In this document: in pieces, positions 33,028 to 42,637 of the stretch
How positions within the stretch are numbered: the first letter of the stretch is position 1
Layout of the letters: every line of letters starts with the position of its first letter
NCBI GenBank assembly: GCA_963698735.1
Contig: CAVOSA010000007.1
Coordinates: forward strand, 1-64,000
Length of the DNA: 64,000 nt
Reading direction: 5' to 3'
Origin: RPQJ01 sp963698735
GTDB taxonomy: Bacteria > Pseudomonadota > Gammaproteobacteria > Steroidobacterales > Steroidobacteraceae
Translations under genes and position numbers: made by a program
Notes under the pieces: generated by a model
Database searches by the model: none
The model's input: only the letters and a program-made list of their open reading frames with translations
What the model was told of the DNA's origin: nothing

Positions 33028-33611
33028 AGCCGATCCTTGGGTTGCCGTTCTGGTTGTGGATCGTGTTCGCGCTCGGCCTGCTCGGCGCCGCCGCCTATTT
33101 CATCCGCGAAAAGGTCCGGCAGGTCCGCGCGCGCAAGGCAATCGACAACGTGATCTCGTCGGTCGCGTACGACGAGCTGCGCAACGTGCTGCTGCCGACC
33201 GGCACCGGCGACCAGATCCACGTCAACTGCCTGCTGCTCACGCAGAAGGGACTGCTGGTCATCGACCTGTTCGACGCGCACGGCATGATCTTCGCCGGCG
33301 AGAAGATGGAGCAGTGGTCGATCTTCGGGCCAAAGCGCCATTTCATGATCACGAACCCGCTGCCGATCCTCTACGACCGCGTGGCCGTGCTCAGCCAGTT
33401 TGCCGGCGAGGACGTACCGGTCGAGGGCCGCATCGTGTTCTCGATGCGCGGCGAGTTCCCGAAGGGCCGGCCGGACGCGGTGATCCGGCTCGACGAGTTG
33501 CAGGACCAGTTCCCCGCGGTCGAGCGGTCGGCGGGCGGCGCGGCGGCGGCATTCGCGGACGTCTGGGAGCGTATCAAGCTGGCGGCCCAGCCGAACCCTC
33601 TTGCGAACTGA
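33024..33611 (+). CDS. Membrane-anchored NERD-like protein with lost catalytic residues
   Basis: A 195-residue protein from TTG 33024, which overlaps the thrC stop and has GGGGAG six bases before it. One N-terminal membrane segment (LPFWLWIVFALGLLGAAAYF) is followed by a nuclease-related-domain pattern: VISSVAYDELRNVLLP, DQIHVNCLLLTQKGLLVIDL and PVEGRIVFS. In active NERD domains the core reads Q-I-D and (I/V)-E-x-K; here it reads QIH and IDLFD, so nuclease activity is unlikely. Its position inside the thr operon run, just before the SIR2-TIR module, is notable; what it does is unknown. Confidence 0.7.
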   Translation: MKPILGLPFWLWIVFALGLLGAAAYFIREKVRQVRARKAIDNVISSVAYDELRNVLLPTGTGDQIHVNCLLLTQKGLLVIDLFDAHGMIFAGEKMEQWSIFGPKRHFMITNPLPILYDRVAVLSQFAGEDVPVEGRIVFSMRGEFPKGRPDAVIRLDELQDQFPAVERSAGGAAAAFADVWERIKLAAQPNPLAN

Positions 33612-33730
33612 CGTGTCTCTCGCCGGGTGCCGATAGCCTTTCCGGCGACAATCCCGCTAGACTCCGTCCAACGGAGCGGGGAACAACAAGAAATGGCCTC
33701 AATGGTCGGGAACCCGGGGGCAACGCGCCG

Positions 33731-35128
33731 ATGAGCGCGGCTGCGGTCCTGCACGACAGCGACAACCTGCGCGGCTTCGACGAAGATGCCTGGGACGACC
33801 TCCTCAATTACATCGAGGAGCGCCGGGTCATCCCCATCGTCGGGCCGGACCTGTTGCGCGTCGACACCGACACCGGCCCGCGGCTGCTGTACGAATGGCT
33901 GGCCGAAAAGCTGGCTGCGAAGCTCGCGGTCGACCCTGCCGGCTTGCCACAGCCGCTCACGCTGAACGACGTCGTCTGCTGCTATCTCGGCCAGCGTGGG
34001 CGCCGCGAGGAAGCCTATACGCGGCTGCGCTCGATCATGCGCGAGGTGACGATCGCCCCGCCGCAGGCGCTGCGCCAGCTCGCCCAGATCACCGACTTCG
34101 ACCTCTTCGTCACGACGACGTTCGACCCGCTGCTGGAGCAGGCCGTGAACCTCGAGCGCTTCGGCGGCCAGCCGCAGGTCGAGGTCATCGCCTATGCGCC
34201 CAACAGGGTCTCCGACCTGCCGACGGAGCGCAGCCAGTTGCAGCGGCCGGTCGTGTACCACATGCTCGGCAAGCTCTCGGCATCGCCCACCTACGTCGTC
34301 TCCGACGAGGACATGCTCGAGTTCATCTGCGCGCTGCAATCCGAGCACCTGACGCCCGAGAAGCTGTTCCACGAACTCGAGCACAGTCACCTGCTGCTGA
34401 TCGGCAGCGATTTTTCCAACTGGCTCGCGCGCCTGTTCCTGCGCATGGCCAAGCGCAAGCGCCTGTCGGACCCGCGCGATTTCGGCGAGATCCTCGCCGA
34501 TGACCACACCTCGAAGGACGAGCGCCTGCTCGCGTTCCTGCAGCAGGTGAGCGTTCGCACCCGGGTGTTCAGCGGCGCGGAGTCGTTCGTCGCCGAGTTG
34601 CACGCACGCTGGCTGCAACGGCAGCAGCCGGCCGCCGCGGCATCGGCCATGGGGCTGGCGCCGCAACGGTTCCTGCCGCCGGCACGCGAGATGCCCGAGA
34701 ACGCGATCTTCATCAGTTACGCGCGCGAAGACCTGCCGGCAGTGCAGAAGCTCAAGTCGGCGCTGGACGGCGCCGGGCTCGTCACCTGGTTCGACCTCGA
34801 CCGGCTCGAGGGCGGCGACGATTACGATCGAAAGATCCGCGCGAACATCGGCCGCTGCAGCTTCTTCCTGCCGGTGATCTCGGGTTCGACGCAGCGCCGG
34901 CACGAGGCGTACTTCCGCCGCGAATGGAGCTACGCCGTCGATCGCTCGCGCAACATCGCCGAAGGCGCGGTCTTCATCCTGCCGGTCTGCATCGACGAGA
35001 CACCCGAAGCCGACGCCCTGGTGCCGGAGAAATTCAAGGCGGTGCACATCTCGCGCCTGCCAGGCGGTGAGCCCTCGCCGGAGTTCATCCGGCGGCTGCA
35101 GGAACTCTCGAGTTCGCGCCGCTCATGA
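33731..35128 (+). CDS. SIR2-like / TIR two-domain protein
   Basis: A 465-residue soluble protein. Residues 33-285 resemble the SIR2_2-type NAD-binding domain: VIPIVGPDLLRVD, LFVTTTFDPLLEQA, VVYHMLGKLSASPTYVVSDE (His177) and LLLIGSDFSNWLARLF. The active-site Asn of the usual TTNYD is Thr130 here (TTTFD), so catalysis by this domain is doubtful. Residues 324-445 form a TIR domain (NAIFISYAREDLPAVQKL, LVTWFDLDRLEGGDDYD, SFFLPVISGSTQRRHE); Glu398 in YFRREWSYA is the likely NADase glutamate. The ATG has GGGGG ten bases upstream. It overlaps the next gene by ATGA. The architecture suggests NAD-based immune signalling or killing; this is inference. Confidence 0.85.
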   Translation: MSAAAVLHDSDNLRGFDEDAWDDLLNYIEERRVIPIVGPDLLRVDTDTGPRLLYEWLAEKLAAKLAVDPAGLPQPLTLNDVVCCYLGQRGRREEAYTRLRSIMREVTIAPPQALRQLAQITDFDLFVTTTFDPLLEQAVNLERFGGQPQVEVIAYAPNRVSDLPTERSQLQRPVVYHMLGKLSASPTYVVSDEDMLEFICALQSEHLTPEKLFHELEHSHLLLIGSDFSNWLARLFLRMAKRKRLSDPRDFGEILADDHTSKDERLLAFLQQVSVRTRVFSGAESFVAELHARWLQRQQPAAAASAMGLAPQRFLPPAREMPENAIFISYAREDLPAVQKLKSALDGAGLVTWFDLDRLEGGDDYDRKIRANIGRCSFFLPVISGSTQRRHEAYFRREWSYAVDRSRNIAEGAVFILPVCIDETPEADALVPEKFKAVHISRLPGGEPSPEFIRRLQELSSSRRS

Positions 35129-38100
35129 CGACCGTGCGGCCCGATATCGCCACCGAGACCACGATCGATCCCGAGAACCCGTGGCTCGGCCTGTCGAGTT
35201 ATTCCGAGGAGACCCGGGCCTACTTCCACGGCCGCGACGAGGAGGCCGCCGAACTCGCCCGGCGCGTGCAGCGGAAGCTCCTCACGGTGCTCTTCGGCCA
35301 GTCGGGCCTCGGCAAGACGTCGCTCTTGCGTGCAGGGCTCGTGCCGAGACTGCGTGGCAGCGGGTTCTGTCCTGTATACGTGCGCATCGATTACGCCGCG
35401 GAATCGCCGTCGCCGGCGGAGCAGATCAAGCAGGCGATCTTCAAGGTGACGGCCGAGGCCGGACACTGGACGCGTGCCGGCTCGGCGGTCGAAGGCGAGT
35501 CGCTGTGGGAATTCCTGCACCACCGCGGCGACCTGCTGCGCGATGCGGACGGCCAGACCCTGCTGCCGCTGCTGATCTTCGACCAGTTCGAGGAAATCTT
35601 CACGCTGGCGCAGGCCGACGACGCGGGCCGGCAGCGTGCCAAGCGTTTCCTCGACGAGCTGGCCGACCTGGTCGAGAACCGGCCGCCCGCGGATCTCGAG
35701 CGGCGACTCGAGAACGACGAAGCCAACGCCGACGATTTTGATTTTGCGCGTGCCGACTACCGCATCCTGATCTCCCTGCGCGAGGACTACCTCGCGCACC
35801 TCGAAAGCGTGAAGGGCACCATGCCCTCGATCACGCAGAACCGCATGCGCCTCGCCCGCATGACCGGGGAGCAGGCCCTGAGCGCGGTCATGAAGCCGGG
35901 CGGCAAGCTCGTGTCGCAGGAGGTCGCCGAGTCGATCGTGCGATTCGTGGCCGGCGGCTCCGAGCTGCAGAACGCCGAGGTCGAGCCGTCGCTGCTGAGC
36001 CTGATCTGCCGCGAGCTCAACACCGTGCGGCTGGCGCAGGGCAAGGCGGAGATTTCCGCGGACCTGCTGGCTGGTTCGCGCGACACGATCCTGACGGAAT
36101 TCTACGAGCGCGCGCTGGCGGACCAGCCGGCCGACGTTCGGCGCGTCATCGAGGACGAGCTGCTCACCGAGTCGGGTTATCGCGAGAGCCTGGCCGAGGA
36201 GCGCGTGGCCAAGGCGCTGGCAGCGGCGGGAGCCGCGCCCGATGCGCTGGCGAAGCTCGTTGATCGGCGGCTGCTGCGCATCGAGGAGCGCCTCGACATG
36301 CGTCGCGTCGAGCTGACGCACGATGTGCTGTGCGGTGTGGTGCGTTCCAGCCGTAACCTGCGGCACGAGCGCGAGGCGCGGGACGAGGCCGAGCGACAAC
36401 TGGCCGCGCAGCAGGAGAGGGCGGCCGAGACCAGGCGCACGCTGCAGAAGACGCGTCGCTTCGCCATGATCGCCGCGGGCCTGATGCTGGTGGCGCTGGT
36501 CAGCGCCGTCTTCGGCTGGATCAACTGGAACCGCGCCAAGGCAGCCGACCAGCAGGCGCAGCAAGCGCGCGCGGATGCCGAAAAGCTCGTCGCCTTCCTG
36601 ATCGAAGACTTCTACGCGGAGCTCGAGCCGACTGGCCGGCTCGAGACGATGGGCAAGCTCGCGCACATGGCCGTCAGCTACTACGATGGCCTGCCGCAGC
36701 AACTGCTGACGCCGCAGACGCAGGCGTACCGGGGGATGGCGCTCGTGCGCGAGGCTCACGCCGTGCTGGCGAAGGGCAGCGTCGAGGAGGCCAACAAGAA
36801 GCTCGACGCGGCACACGAGATCTTTACGCGACTGCGTGCCAGCGGCGATGCGAGCGAGACCGTCATCGTCGGCCTGGCGCTTTCCAAGTTCACTCGATTC
36901 GCGGCTTGGGGTGCGCAGGGTGCGCCCGGGTCGACTCCGGCCGACCTGAACATCGTGGCCGACCTGCTGCGGCCACTCGTGAACGAGCCGGGGGCATCGC
37001 GACAGGTCAGGCTCGTCTACGCTGACACGCTCAACTTCCTGAGCCACCAGCGGGTGGACAAGGAGCAGGGCGTGGCGGACTGCGAAGAGGCGCGCGCGAT
37101 CCTGGTCAAGATGGGCGCGCGCGACCTGACGGACCTGGGCGCCGCTTCCATCTACGCGGACACCAGCGATTCCCAGGCCCGCCACGCCGCGGTGCTCGGG
37201 CGCATCGACGAGGCTGAAGCACTCGGTCGCGAGGTTTACGAGATCGCGGAAAAAGTGCTGGTGCAGCGGCCAGGTGATCTCCGGTCGATGCACAATCTGG
37301 CGCTGGCCCCGGGCTTCCTCAGCAGCATTGCGACGCGGCGTCATGACTATGCCGGCGCCGTCGAATACGCGGTCAAGTCCGAACAGGCGAGCGAGAGTTT
37401 TGTCCGCTTCAACCCATCCAATCTGACTGCGTGGGGCATGTGGGTCAGCAGCAAAGAGGGGTTGGTGGACGCTCAGTTCGATCAGGGTCGGGTCGCCGCG
37501 GCGCTGGCGACGGCGCGTGGCATGGTCGAACTGCGGCAGGATCCGCGCTTGCCGTCGAGTTTGCTGCCGGTGCTCGCGGGTGCATTGCCTGATGTCGCGG
37601 CACTCGAAATGCTGGCGGGACAGACGCAGGCGGCCGAGCGCGCGCTGGAGTTGAGTCGCGCCGCAACGGCCGAAGCCCTCGCTCCGATGCCGAAGGGCGA
37701 CAGGAGTCATGACGTGTGGCCGGTATCTGACGAGGTGTTGTCGGCCGAACTCGCACTCATGGCCGGAAAGACCGAGCGTGCGTTCGTCCTGGCAGACGCC
37801 GCCGCCAGGACGCTCCGCGCAATCGAGGTGCCGGAAGCCGAGCGTATCAACAGCAACGTACGTCTCGACATTTTCAAGTGGGCACTGTCGGTCGCGGCGG
37901 ATGCCGCCATCGGGACAGGCCGCTACGGCGAGGCGGAGACTCTGCTGCGCGAGTACCTGGCCGCACCGTCCGCTGCATGGTCGCTGCGAGACCCCGCAGT
38001 CAGGACGGCTGCGGTCCGCGTGACGCTGGCGCATGCACTGTCAAGCCAGGGGCGCTCCCGCGAGGCATTGGAACTGCTTGCGCCGGAATTGCGGCGTTAC

Positions 38101-38313
38101 CGCGCGGTGCGAGCGCAGGGTGCCCGCGACGTGGATTTCCAGCATGACTTTGCGTATGCGTTGTACGTCGGCGCGCTGCTGACCGACGTGCCGAGAGAGC
38201 GCAACGCGCTGCTGCAGGAGGCTGCACAGTTGCTCAGTGAGCTCAGCCAGGAAGCGCAGGACTTGTTCACCATTCGCCGGCTCAAGGGCCGCATCGCTGC
38301 AGCGCAAGTCTAG
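35125..38313 (+). CDS. STAND-type (nSTAND1-like) ATPase with membrane segment and TPR-like C-terminus
   Basis: A 1062-residue protein. The N-terminus NPWLGLSSYSEETRAYFHGR and Walker A VLFGQSGLGKTSLLRAGLVP (58-66), then LLIFDQFEEIF (Walker B, Asp153/Glu156), match nSTAND1 NTPases. The winged-helix/arm region runs to about 410, with a Glu/Arg-rich coiled coil at 410-440. One membrane helix covers about 446-467 (AMIAAGLMLVALVSAVFGWI). Residues 470-1062 are all-helical and repeat-like (TPR/SEL1-type), the usual ligand-sensing part of such proteins. ATGA overlap with the TIR gene means coupled translation. It probably senses a signal and oligomerises to activate the TIR partner; the signal is unknown. 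Confidence 0.85.
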   Translation: MTTVRPDIATETTIDPENPWLGLSSYSEETRAYFHGRDEEAAELARRVQRKLLTVLFGQSGLGKTSLLRAGLVPRLRGSGFCPVYVRIDYAAESPSPAEQIKQAIFKVTAEAGHWTRAGSAVEGESLWEFLHHRGDLLRDADGQTLLPLLIFDQFEEIFTLAQADDAGRQRAKRFLDELADLVENRPPADLERRLENDEANADDFDFARADYRILISLREDYLAHLESVKGTMPSITQNRMRLARMTGEQALSAVMKPGGKLVSQEVAESIVRFVAGGSELQNAEVEPSLLSLICRELNTVRLAQGKAEISADLLAGSRDTILTEFYERALADQPADVRRVIEDELLTESGYRESLAEERVAKALAAAGAAPDALAKLVDRRLLRIEERLDMRRVELTHDVLCGVVRSSRNLRHEREARDEAERQLAAQQERAAETRRTLQKTRRFAMIAAGLMLVALVSAVFGWINWNRAKAADQQAQQARADAEKLVAFLIEDFYAELEPTGRLETMGKLAHMAVSYYDGLPQQLLTPQTQAYRGMALVREAHAVLAKGSVEEANKKLDAAHEIFTRLRASGDASETVIVGLALSKFTRFAAWGAQGAPGSTPADLNIVADLLRPLVNEPGASRQVRLVYADTLNFLSHQRVDKEQGVADCEEARAILVKMGARDLTDLGAASIYADTSDSQARHAAVLGRIDEAEALGREVYEIAEKVLVQRPGDLRSMHNLALAPGFLSSIATRRHDYAGAVEYAVKSEQASESFVRFNPSNLTAWGMWVSSKEGLVDAQFDQGRVAAALATARGMVELRQDPRLPSSLLPVLAGALPDVAALEMLAGQTQAAERALELSRAATAEALAPMPKGDRSHDVWPVSDEVLSAELALMAGKTERAFVLADAAARTLRAIEVPEAERINSNVRLDIFKWALSVAADAAIGTGRYGEAETLLREYLAAPSAAWSLRDPAVRTAAVRVTLAHALSSQGRSREALELLAPELRRYRAVRAQGARDVDFQHDFAYALYVGALLTDVPRERNALLQEAAQLLSELSQEAQDLFTIRRLKGRIAAAQV

Positions 38314-38365
38314 GCCGGCCTGCGCTCGTGCAAGGCAGCACCGCCCGGGCGCGGCGCCGTCGTGT

Positions 38366-39797
38366 TCATGCCGCCTGGCTTTGTGGTCCCGCTGCCCGCG
38401 CGTGGTCCGCCAGCACCTGCGCCACGCAGCCCGTCACTTTCCGCGCCGTGTCGAGATGCAGGAACTCGTTCGGCCCGTGTGCGTTCGAGTTCGGGCCGAG
38501 CACGCCCGTGATCAGGAACTGCGTGCCGGGGAATTTCTCGCCGAGCATGCCCATGAACGGAATGCTGCCGCCGGTGCCCATGTACATCGAGTCCTTGCCG
38601 AAGAACGCGCGTGACGCGCGCTGCATGGATTCCTCGAGCCACGGCGCGAACGAAGGCGCGTTCCAGCCAGCCATCGCCGATTCGACGGTGAAGCTGACCT
38701 TGGCGCCGTACGGCGGATCCTGTTCGAGTGCGCGCTTGAGCGCCGCCGACGGCGACCTTCGGGTCCATCGTCGGCGTCAGGCGGAACGACAGCTTGAGGC
38801 TCGTGTAGGGCCTGAGGACGTTGCCGGCGCTGCGGAAGGGTGGGATGCCCTCGGCGCCCGTCACGCTCAGTGTCGGCCGCCACGTGCTGTTGAGCAGCAG
38901 TTCCAGCGGGTCGTTGGACATCGCCTTCATGCCGGGCACGAAGGGAATGCGCCCGGCGACGATCGGCCCGAGCACTCTGGCCGCGGCTTCCGCCTGCGTG
39001 CGGCGGTCCGCCGGAATCGGTGTATTCAGCTCATCGACCAGGATGGCGCCGGAGTGCACGTCCTCGACGCGTGCGAGCAGTTCGCGCAGCACGCGCATGC
39101 TGGAGGGCACGATGCCGCTGGCCATGCCGGAGTGCACGCCCTCGGTGAGGACGTCGGCCCGCAGCGTGCCGATCAGGTTGCCGCGCAGCGAGGTAGTGCA
39201 CCAGAGCTGGTCGTAGTTGCCGCACTCTGCATCCAGGCACACGACCAGGCTCGGCATGCCCAGGCGGGCGCCGAGTGCGTCGATGTGCGCGGGCAGGTCG
39301 GGGCTGCCGCTTTCCTCGCTGGCCTCGATCAGCACCACGCAGCGGGCGTGGGGAATCTTCTGCTCCCGCAACGCACGGATCGCGGCGATGGATGAGAACA
39401 GGGCATAGCCGTCGTCGGCGCCGCCGCGGCCATAGAGCTTTCCGTCGCGGATGACCGGAGTCCACGGGTCCAGGCCTTCCGACCAGCCCGTGAACTCCGG
39501 CTGCTTGTCGAGGTGGCCGTACATCAGGACGCAGTCGTCCACGTCGCCCGGCACGTCGACCATGAGCACCGGCGTGCGGCCCTGGAGCCGCAGCACCTCG
39601 ATCCTGGAGCCGGCCGGCGCCTCGGCCTGCGCCCAGCGCAGCATCAGCTGCACGGCGGCCTCCATGTGACCGTGGGCTTCCCAGTCGGGGTCGAACAACG
39701 GCGACTTGTTGGGGATGCGGACATACTCGATCAGCTGCGGCAGGATCGAGTCGGCCCAGGCCGCGTCAACGTGGGATTTTGCCTTTGAAATATCCAT
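38366..39797 (-). pseudogene. M20-family dipeptidase/carboxypeptidase, interrupted by a one-base frameshift
   Basis: The N-terminal three quarters reads in one frame with the M20 metal ligands (VLMYGHLDKQPE, YGRGGADDGYALFSS, EASEESGSPDL, LDAECGNYDQ) and the dimerisation domain (VHSGMASGIVPSSMRVL). The C-terminal 120 residues read in another (PPYGAKVSFTVESAMAGW, GTGGSIPFMGML, GPNSNAHGPNEFLHL). One extra base near 38750 breaks the gene; removing it gives DPKVASAALKRALEQDPPY and a normal 476-residue enzyme. All ligands including the final His are intact, so it is either a fresh mutation or a sequencing error. Function: hydrolysis of dipeptides or peptides. ATG 39797 preferred; an in-frame TTG is at 39806. 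Confidence 0.85.
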
Positions 39798-39836
39798 ATA
39801 AAACAATTCGATAGTGGGTAGTTGTGAGAAGGCAGG

Positions 39837-40652
39837 TTAAGACGCGGGAGCGTCCGGGAAGGAGAAGAACTTTAACGCATTACGGGTCGTTGCCGCCGCG
39901 ACCGTGGCAAAAGGCTCGCCCCGGCACGCAGCGATGACCTTGACGATGTGCGGCAGGTACTTGGGTTCGTTGCGACGATGGGCCGGCTTGGGCTGCAGAT
40001 CGCGCGGCAGCAGGTAAGGCGCGTCGGTTTCCACCAGCAACTGGTCGAGCGGGATCTCGCGGACCAGTTCGCGCAGGTGCTGGCCGCGGCGTTCGTCGCA
40101 AATCCAACCGGTGATTCCGACCGCAAGACCAAGCTCGAGGTAGTCGCGCAGTTCGCGGCCGTCACCCGTGAAGCAATGCGCTACGCCGCCTGCGAGGCGG
40201 GGCAGGTAGTCCTTGAGGATCGCGACGAAGGCGTCGTGGCCGTCGCGCTGGTGCAGGAAGACCGGCTTTCCAGCTTCCACCGCCAGTTCCAGTTGCCAGC
40301 GGAAGGCCCGTTCCTGGTCCTCGTGCGTGGAAAAGTTGCGGAAGTAGTCGAGCCCGCATTCGCCTGCAGCGCCGACTTCCGGCGCTGCAAGCAGTTCGCG
40401 CAGGCGCGGCAGGTCGTCCTGTCGCAAATCGCCGGCATGGTGCGGATGGACGCCGGCAGTGGCGCGGAAGGCCAGCGGGTCCGTGCGCACGATCTCGATG
40501 GCGCGCTGCGTGCTGTCGAGCGTGCTGCCCGTGATGACCATGTGCCGTACGCCTGCAGCCATGGCGTTGGCGACCACCTCCGACCGGTCATCGTCGAAGC
40601 TGTCGTGGGCGAGGTTGAGGCCGATGTCGACGAGGGTCGGTGACAAGGTCAT
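39837..40652 (-). CDS. tatD: TatD family deoxyribonuclease
   Basis: A 271-residue TIM-barrel metal hydrolase. VDIGLNLAHDSFDDDRSEVV is the TatD-specific opening (relatives outside TatD proper use a D-x-H-x-H motif). GVHPHHAGDL, GECGLDYFRNFSTHEDQER, PVFLHQRDGHDAF, HCFTGD and LLVETDAPYLLPRDL give the metal ligands in family order. TatD is a 3'-5' exonuclease acting in DNA repair and quality control. It is followed (same strand) by the M20 gene after 39 bases and is divergent from the efflux operon. Confidence 0.9.
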   Translation of the reverse strand: MTLSPTLVDIGLNLAHDSFDDDRSEVVANAMAAGVRHMVITGSTLDSTQRAIEIVRTDPLAFRATAGVHPHHAGDLRQDDLPRLRELLAAPEVGAAGECGLDYFRNFSTHEDQERAFRWQLELAVEAGKPVFLHQRDGHDAFVAILKDYLPRLAGGVAHCFTGDGRELRDYLELGLAVGITGWICDERRGQHLRELVREIPLDQLLVETDAPYLLPRDLQPKPAHRRNEPKYLPHIVKVIAACRGEPFATVAAATTRNALKFFSFPDAPAS

Positions 40653-40703
40653 GCAGAGTTGGCTGTGATAAATTGCGGCGCTCTCCCAGACTAGCGAGTA
40701 CGC

Positions 40704-41930
40704 ATGGCACTGGACAAGACAGCGCTCGAAAGCCTGCGCCTGGAGCGGGACCCCGACGAGGGCAAGTACCGGCAGCGGGGCGGCTCGCGCCGCTGGCTGT
40801 GGTACGTGCTTGGGGCCTTCGCCTTGATCGCGGCCGTGCTCGCATGGCGCGCCTTCAACAGCGCCGTGCCGGTGCAGACGGTCACGGTCGAATCACCCAC
40901 CTCGGCCAGCGGCGCAGTGCTCAACGCGTCCGGCTACGTGGTTGCACGCCGGCTGGCCACGGTCAGTTCCAAGGTCACGGGCCGCGTGACGGAGGTCCTG
41001 TTCGAAGAGGGCGCCGAAGTGGAAGCCGGGCAGGTGCTCGCACGGCTCGACCGTTCCACCGTGCAGGCCGAGTACAACGTTGCCTCCAGCAGCGCGGAAG
41101 CCGCGCGGCGCAACCTGCGCGAGATCGAGGTCCGCCTGGCCGAGGCGCGCCGGACGCTCGACCGCAATCGCTCGCTCGTCGAACGCAAGCTCGTCTCGCA
41201 GAGCGTGCTCGACAGCGCTGAAGCCGAAGTCGCCGCGCTTACGGCGCGCCTGTCCGCGGCACGCGCTGAAGTGGACGTGGCCAGCGCGCAGGTGGGGCTC
41301 AGCAAGCAGGCGCTGTCGGACCTCGACATCCGCGCGCCGTTCAAGGGCGTCGTGATTTCCAAGGACGCGCAGCCTGGTGAAATGGTGTCGCCGATGTCGG
41401 CGGGCGGCGGTTTCACGCGCACCGGCGTGGCGACGATCGTCGACATGGATTCGCGCGAAGTCGAAGTGGACGTCAACGAGTCCTACATCAACCGCGTCAG
41501 CGCCGGCCAGAAGGTCGAAGGTGTGCTCGACGCCTATCCCGACCTCAAGATTCCTGCGCACGTGATCAGCATCGTGCCAACGGCGGACCGCCAGAAAGCG
41601 ACGGTGCGCGTGCGCATCGGGCTCGACCAGCTCGATCCGCGGATCCTGCCGGACATGGGCATCAAGGTCAGTTTCCTGGAGGCTGGTGCCCAGCCGTCGG
41701 CCAAGGGCGCACCGCAGGTCCCTGCCAACGCGGTCGTCAAGGACGGCGATACGACGTTCGTCTGGGTCGTGCGCGACGGCAAGGTCGAGAAGCGCGCGGT
41801 AAAGACGGGCGAGACCAGGGACGACCAGGTGCCGGTAACCGATGGCCTGACGGGCGGCGAGTCGATTGTCATCGATGCGCCGAAGCGCCTGCGGGAAGGC
41901 GCGGCGGTGGAGCTGAAGGCCGCGCCATGA
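40704..41930 (+). CDS. MacA-like periplasmic adaptor (HlyD family) of an ABC exporter
   Basis: A 408-residue protein with a short cytosolic N-terminus, one membrane segment (WYVLGAFALIAAVLAWRAF), a biotinyl-lipoyl-like domain split by a long helical hairpin (EGAEVEAGQVLARLDRSTV ... IRAPFKGVVISKDAQPGEMV), a beta-barrel region and a C-terminal membrane-proximal domain (TTFVWVVRDGKVEKRAVKTG). It links the inner-membrane transporter to an outer-membrane channel. It is the first gene of a four-gene operon; it overlaps the ATPase gene by ATGA. No outer-membrane TolC gene is in the window. Confidence 0.88.
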   Translation: MALDKTALESLRLERDPDEGKYRQRGGSRRWLWYVLGAFALIAAVLAWRAFNSAVPVQTVTVESPTSASGAVLNASGYVVARRLATVSSKVTGRVTEVLFEEGAEVEAGQVLARLDRSTVQAEYNVASSSAEAARRNLREIEVRLAEARRTLDRNRSLVERKLVSQSVLDSAEAEVAALTARLSAARAEVDVASAQVGLSKQALSDLDIRAPFKGVVISKDAQPGEMVSPMSAGGGFTRTGVATIVDMDSREVEVDVNESYINRVSAGQKVEGVLDAYPDLKIPAHVISIVPTADRQKATVRVRIGLDQLDPRILPDMGIKVSFLEAGAQPSAKGAPQVPANAVVKDGDTTFVWVVRDGKVEKRAVKTGETRDDQVPVTDGLTGGESIVIDAPKRLREGAAVELKAAP

Positions 41931-42637
41931 ACGCAACGGCCGCCGCGGCCGCGGCAAAGCCGATCGTCCGCATCCGCGACCTGGTCAAGGAGTACCACCG
42001 CGGCGCGGAAACCGTGCGTGTCCTCGACGGCTTGTCGCTCGACATCAACCAGGGTGACTTCGTCGCGCTGATGGGCCCGTCGGGCTCGGGCAAGTCGACG
42101 CTGCTCAACCTCATCGGCGGCCTCGACCGGCCGACCTCCGGCACGCTGGAAGTCGAGGGCCTGCGCGTGGACGAACTCACCGACGCCTCGCTCGGCCACT
42201 GGCGTGCCGACCACGTCGGCTTCGTGTTCCAGATGTACAACCTGCTGCCGGTGCTCACGGCCGAGCGCAACGTCGAGCTGCCGCTGCTGCTCACCAGCCT
42301 GGACCGCGAGCAGCGCATGAAGCGCGTGGCGGCAGCCTTGCAGCTGGTCGGGCTCTCGGACCGCGCAAAGCATCGGCCTCGCGAACTCTCGGGCGGCCAG
42401 GAGCAGCGGGTCGGCATCGCCCGTGCCATCGTCACCGACCCCACGTTGCTGCTCTGCGATGAGCCCACGGGCGACCTCGATCGCAAGTCTGGCGACGAGA
42501 TTCTCACGCTGCTCGAGGCGCTCAACGACGAGTACGGCAAGACCATCATCATGGTCACGCACGACCCGCACGCAGCCGAGCGCTCGCACCGGGTCATCCA
42601 CCTTGACAAGGGCATGCTGAGCGAAGGCCCGGGATGA
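41927..42637 (+). CDS. ABC transporter ATP-binding protein (MacB/LolD type)
   Basis: A 236-residue ATPase: Walker A MGPSGSGKST, Q-loop VFQMYNLLPVLTA, signature LSGGQEQRVGIARAI, Walker B LLLCDEPTGDLD and the H-loop in IIMVTHDPHAAE. The Q-loop Q-M-Y-N-L-L-P-V-L-T-A pattern is typical of MacB/LolD/FtsE exporters of the type VII ABC fold. Coupled to both neighbours by ATGA overlaps (41927 and 42634). Confidence 0.93.
   Translation: MNATAAAAAAKPIVRIRDLVKEYHRGAETVRVLDGLSLDINQGDFVALMGPSGSGKSTLLNLIGGLDRPTSGTLEVEGLRVDELTDASLGHWRADHVGFVFQMYNLLPVLTAERNVELPLLLTSLDREQRMKRVAAALQLVGLSDRAKHRPRELSGGQEQRVGIARAIVTDPTLLLCDEPTGDLDRKSGDEILTLLEALNDEYGKTIIMVTHDPHAAERSHRVIHLDKGMLSEGPG

Noticed and set aside
33024..33611. 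The NERD-like protein as an active nuclease of a defence system
   Set aside because: Its Asp, Glu and Lys active-site positions are replaced, so I list it only as degenerate.
34930..38034. A 1034-codon open frame on the minus strand opposite the STAND ATPase gene
   Set aside because: It is an antisense shadow created by the high GC content; translation is Arg/Ala/His-rich with no domains, while the + strand protein has clear motifs.
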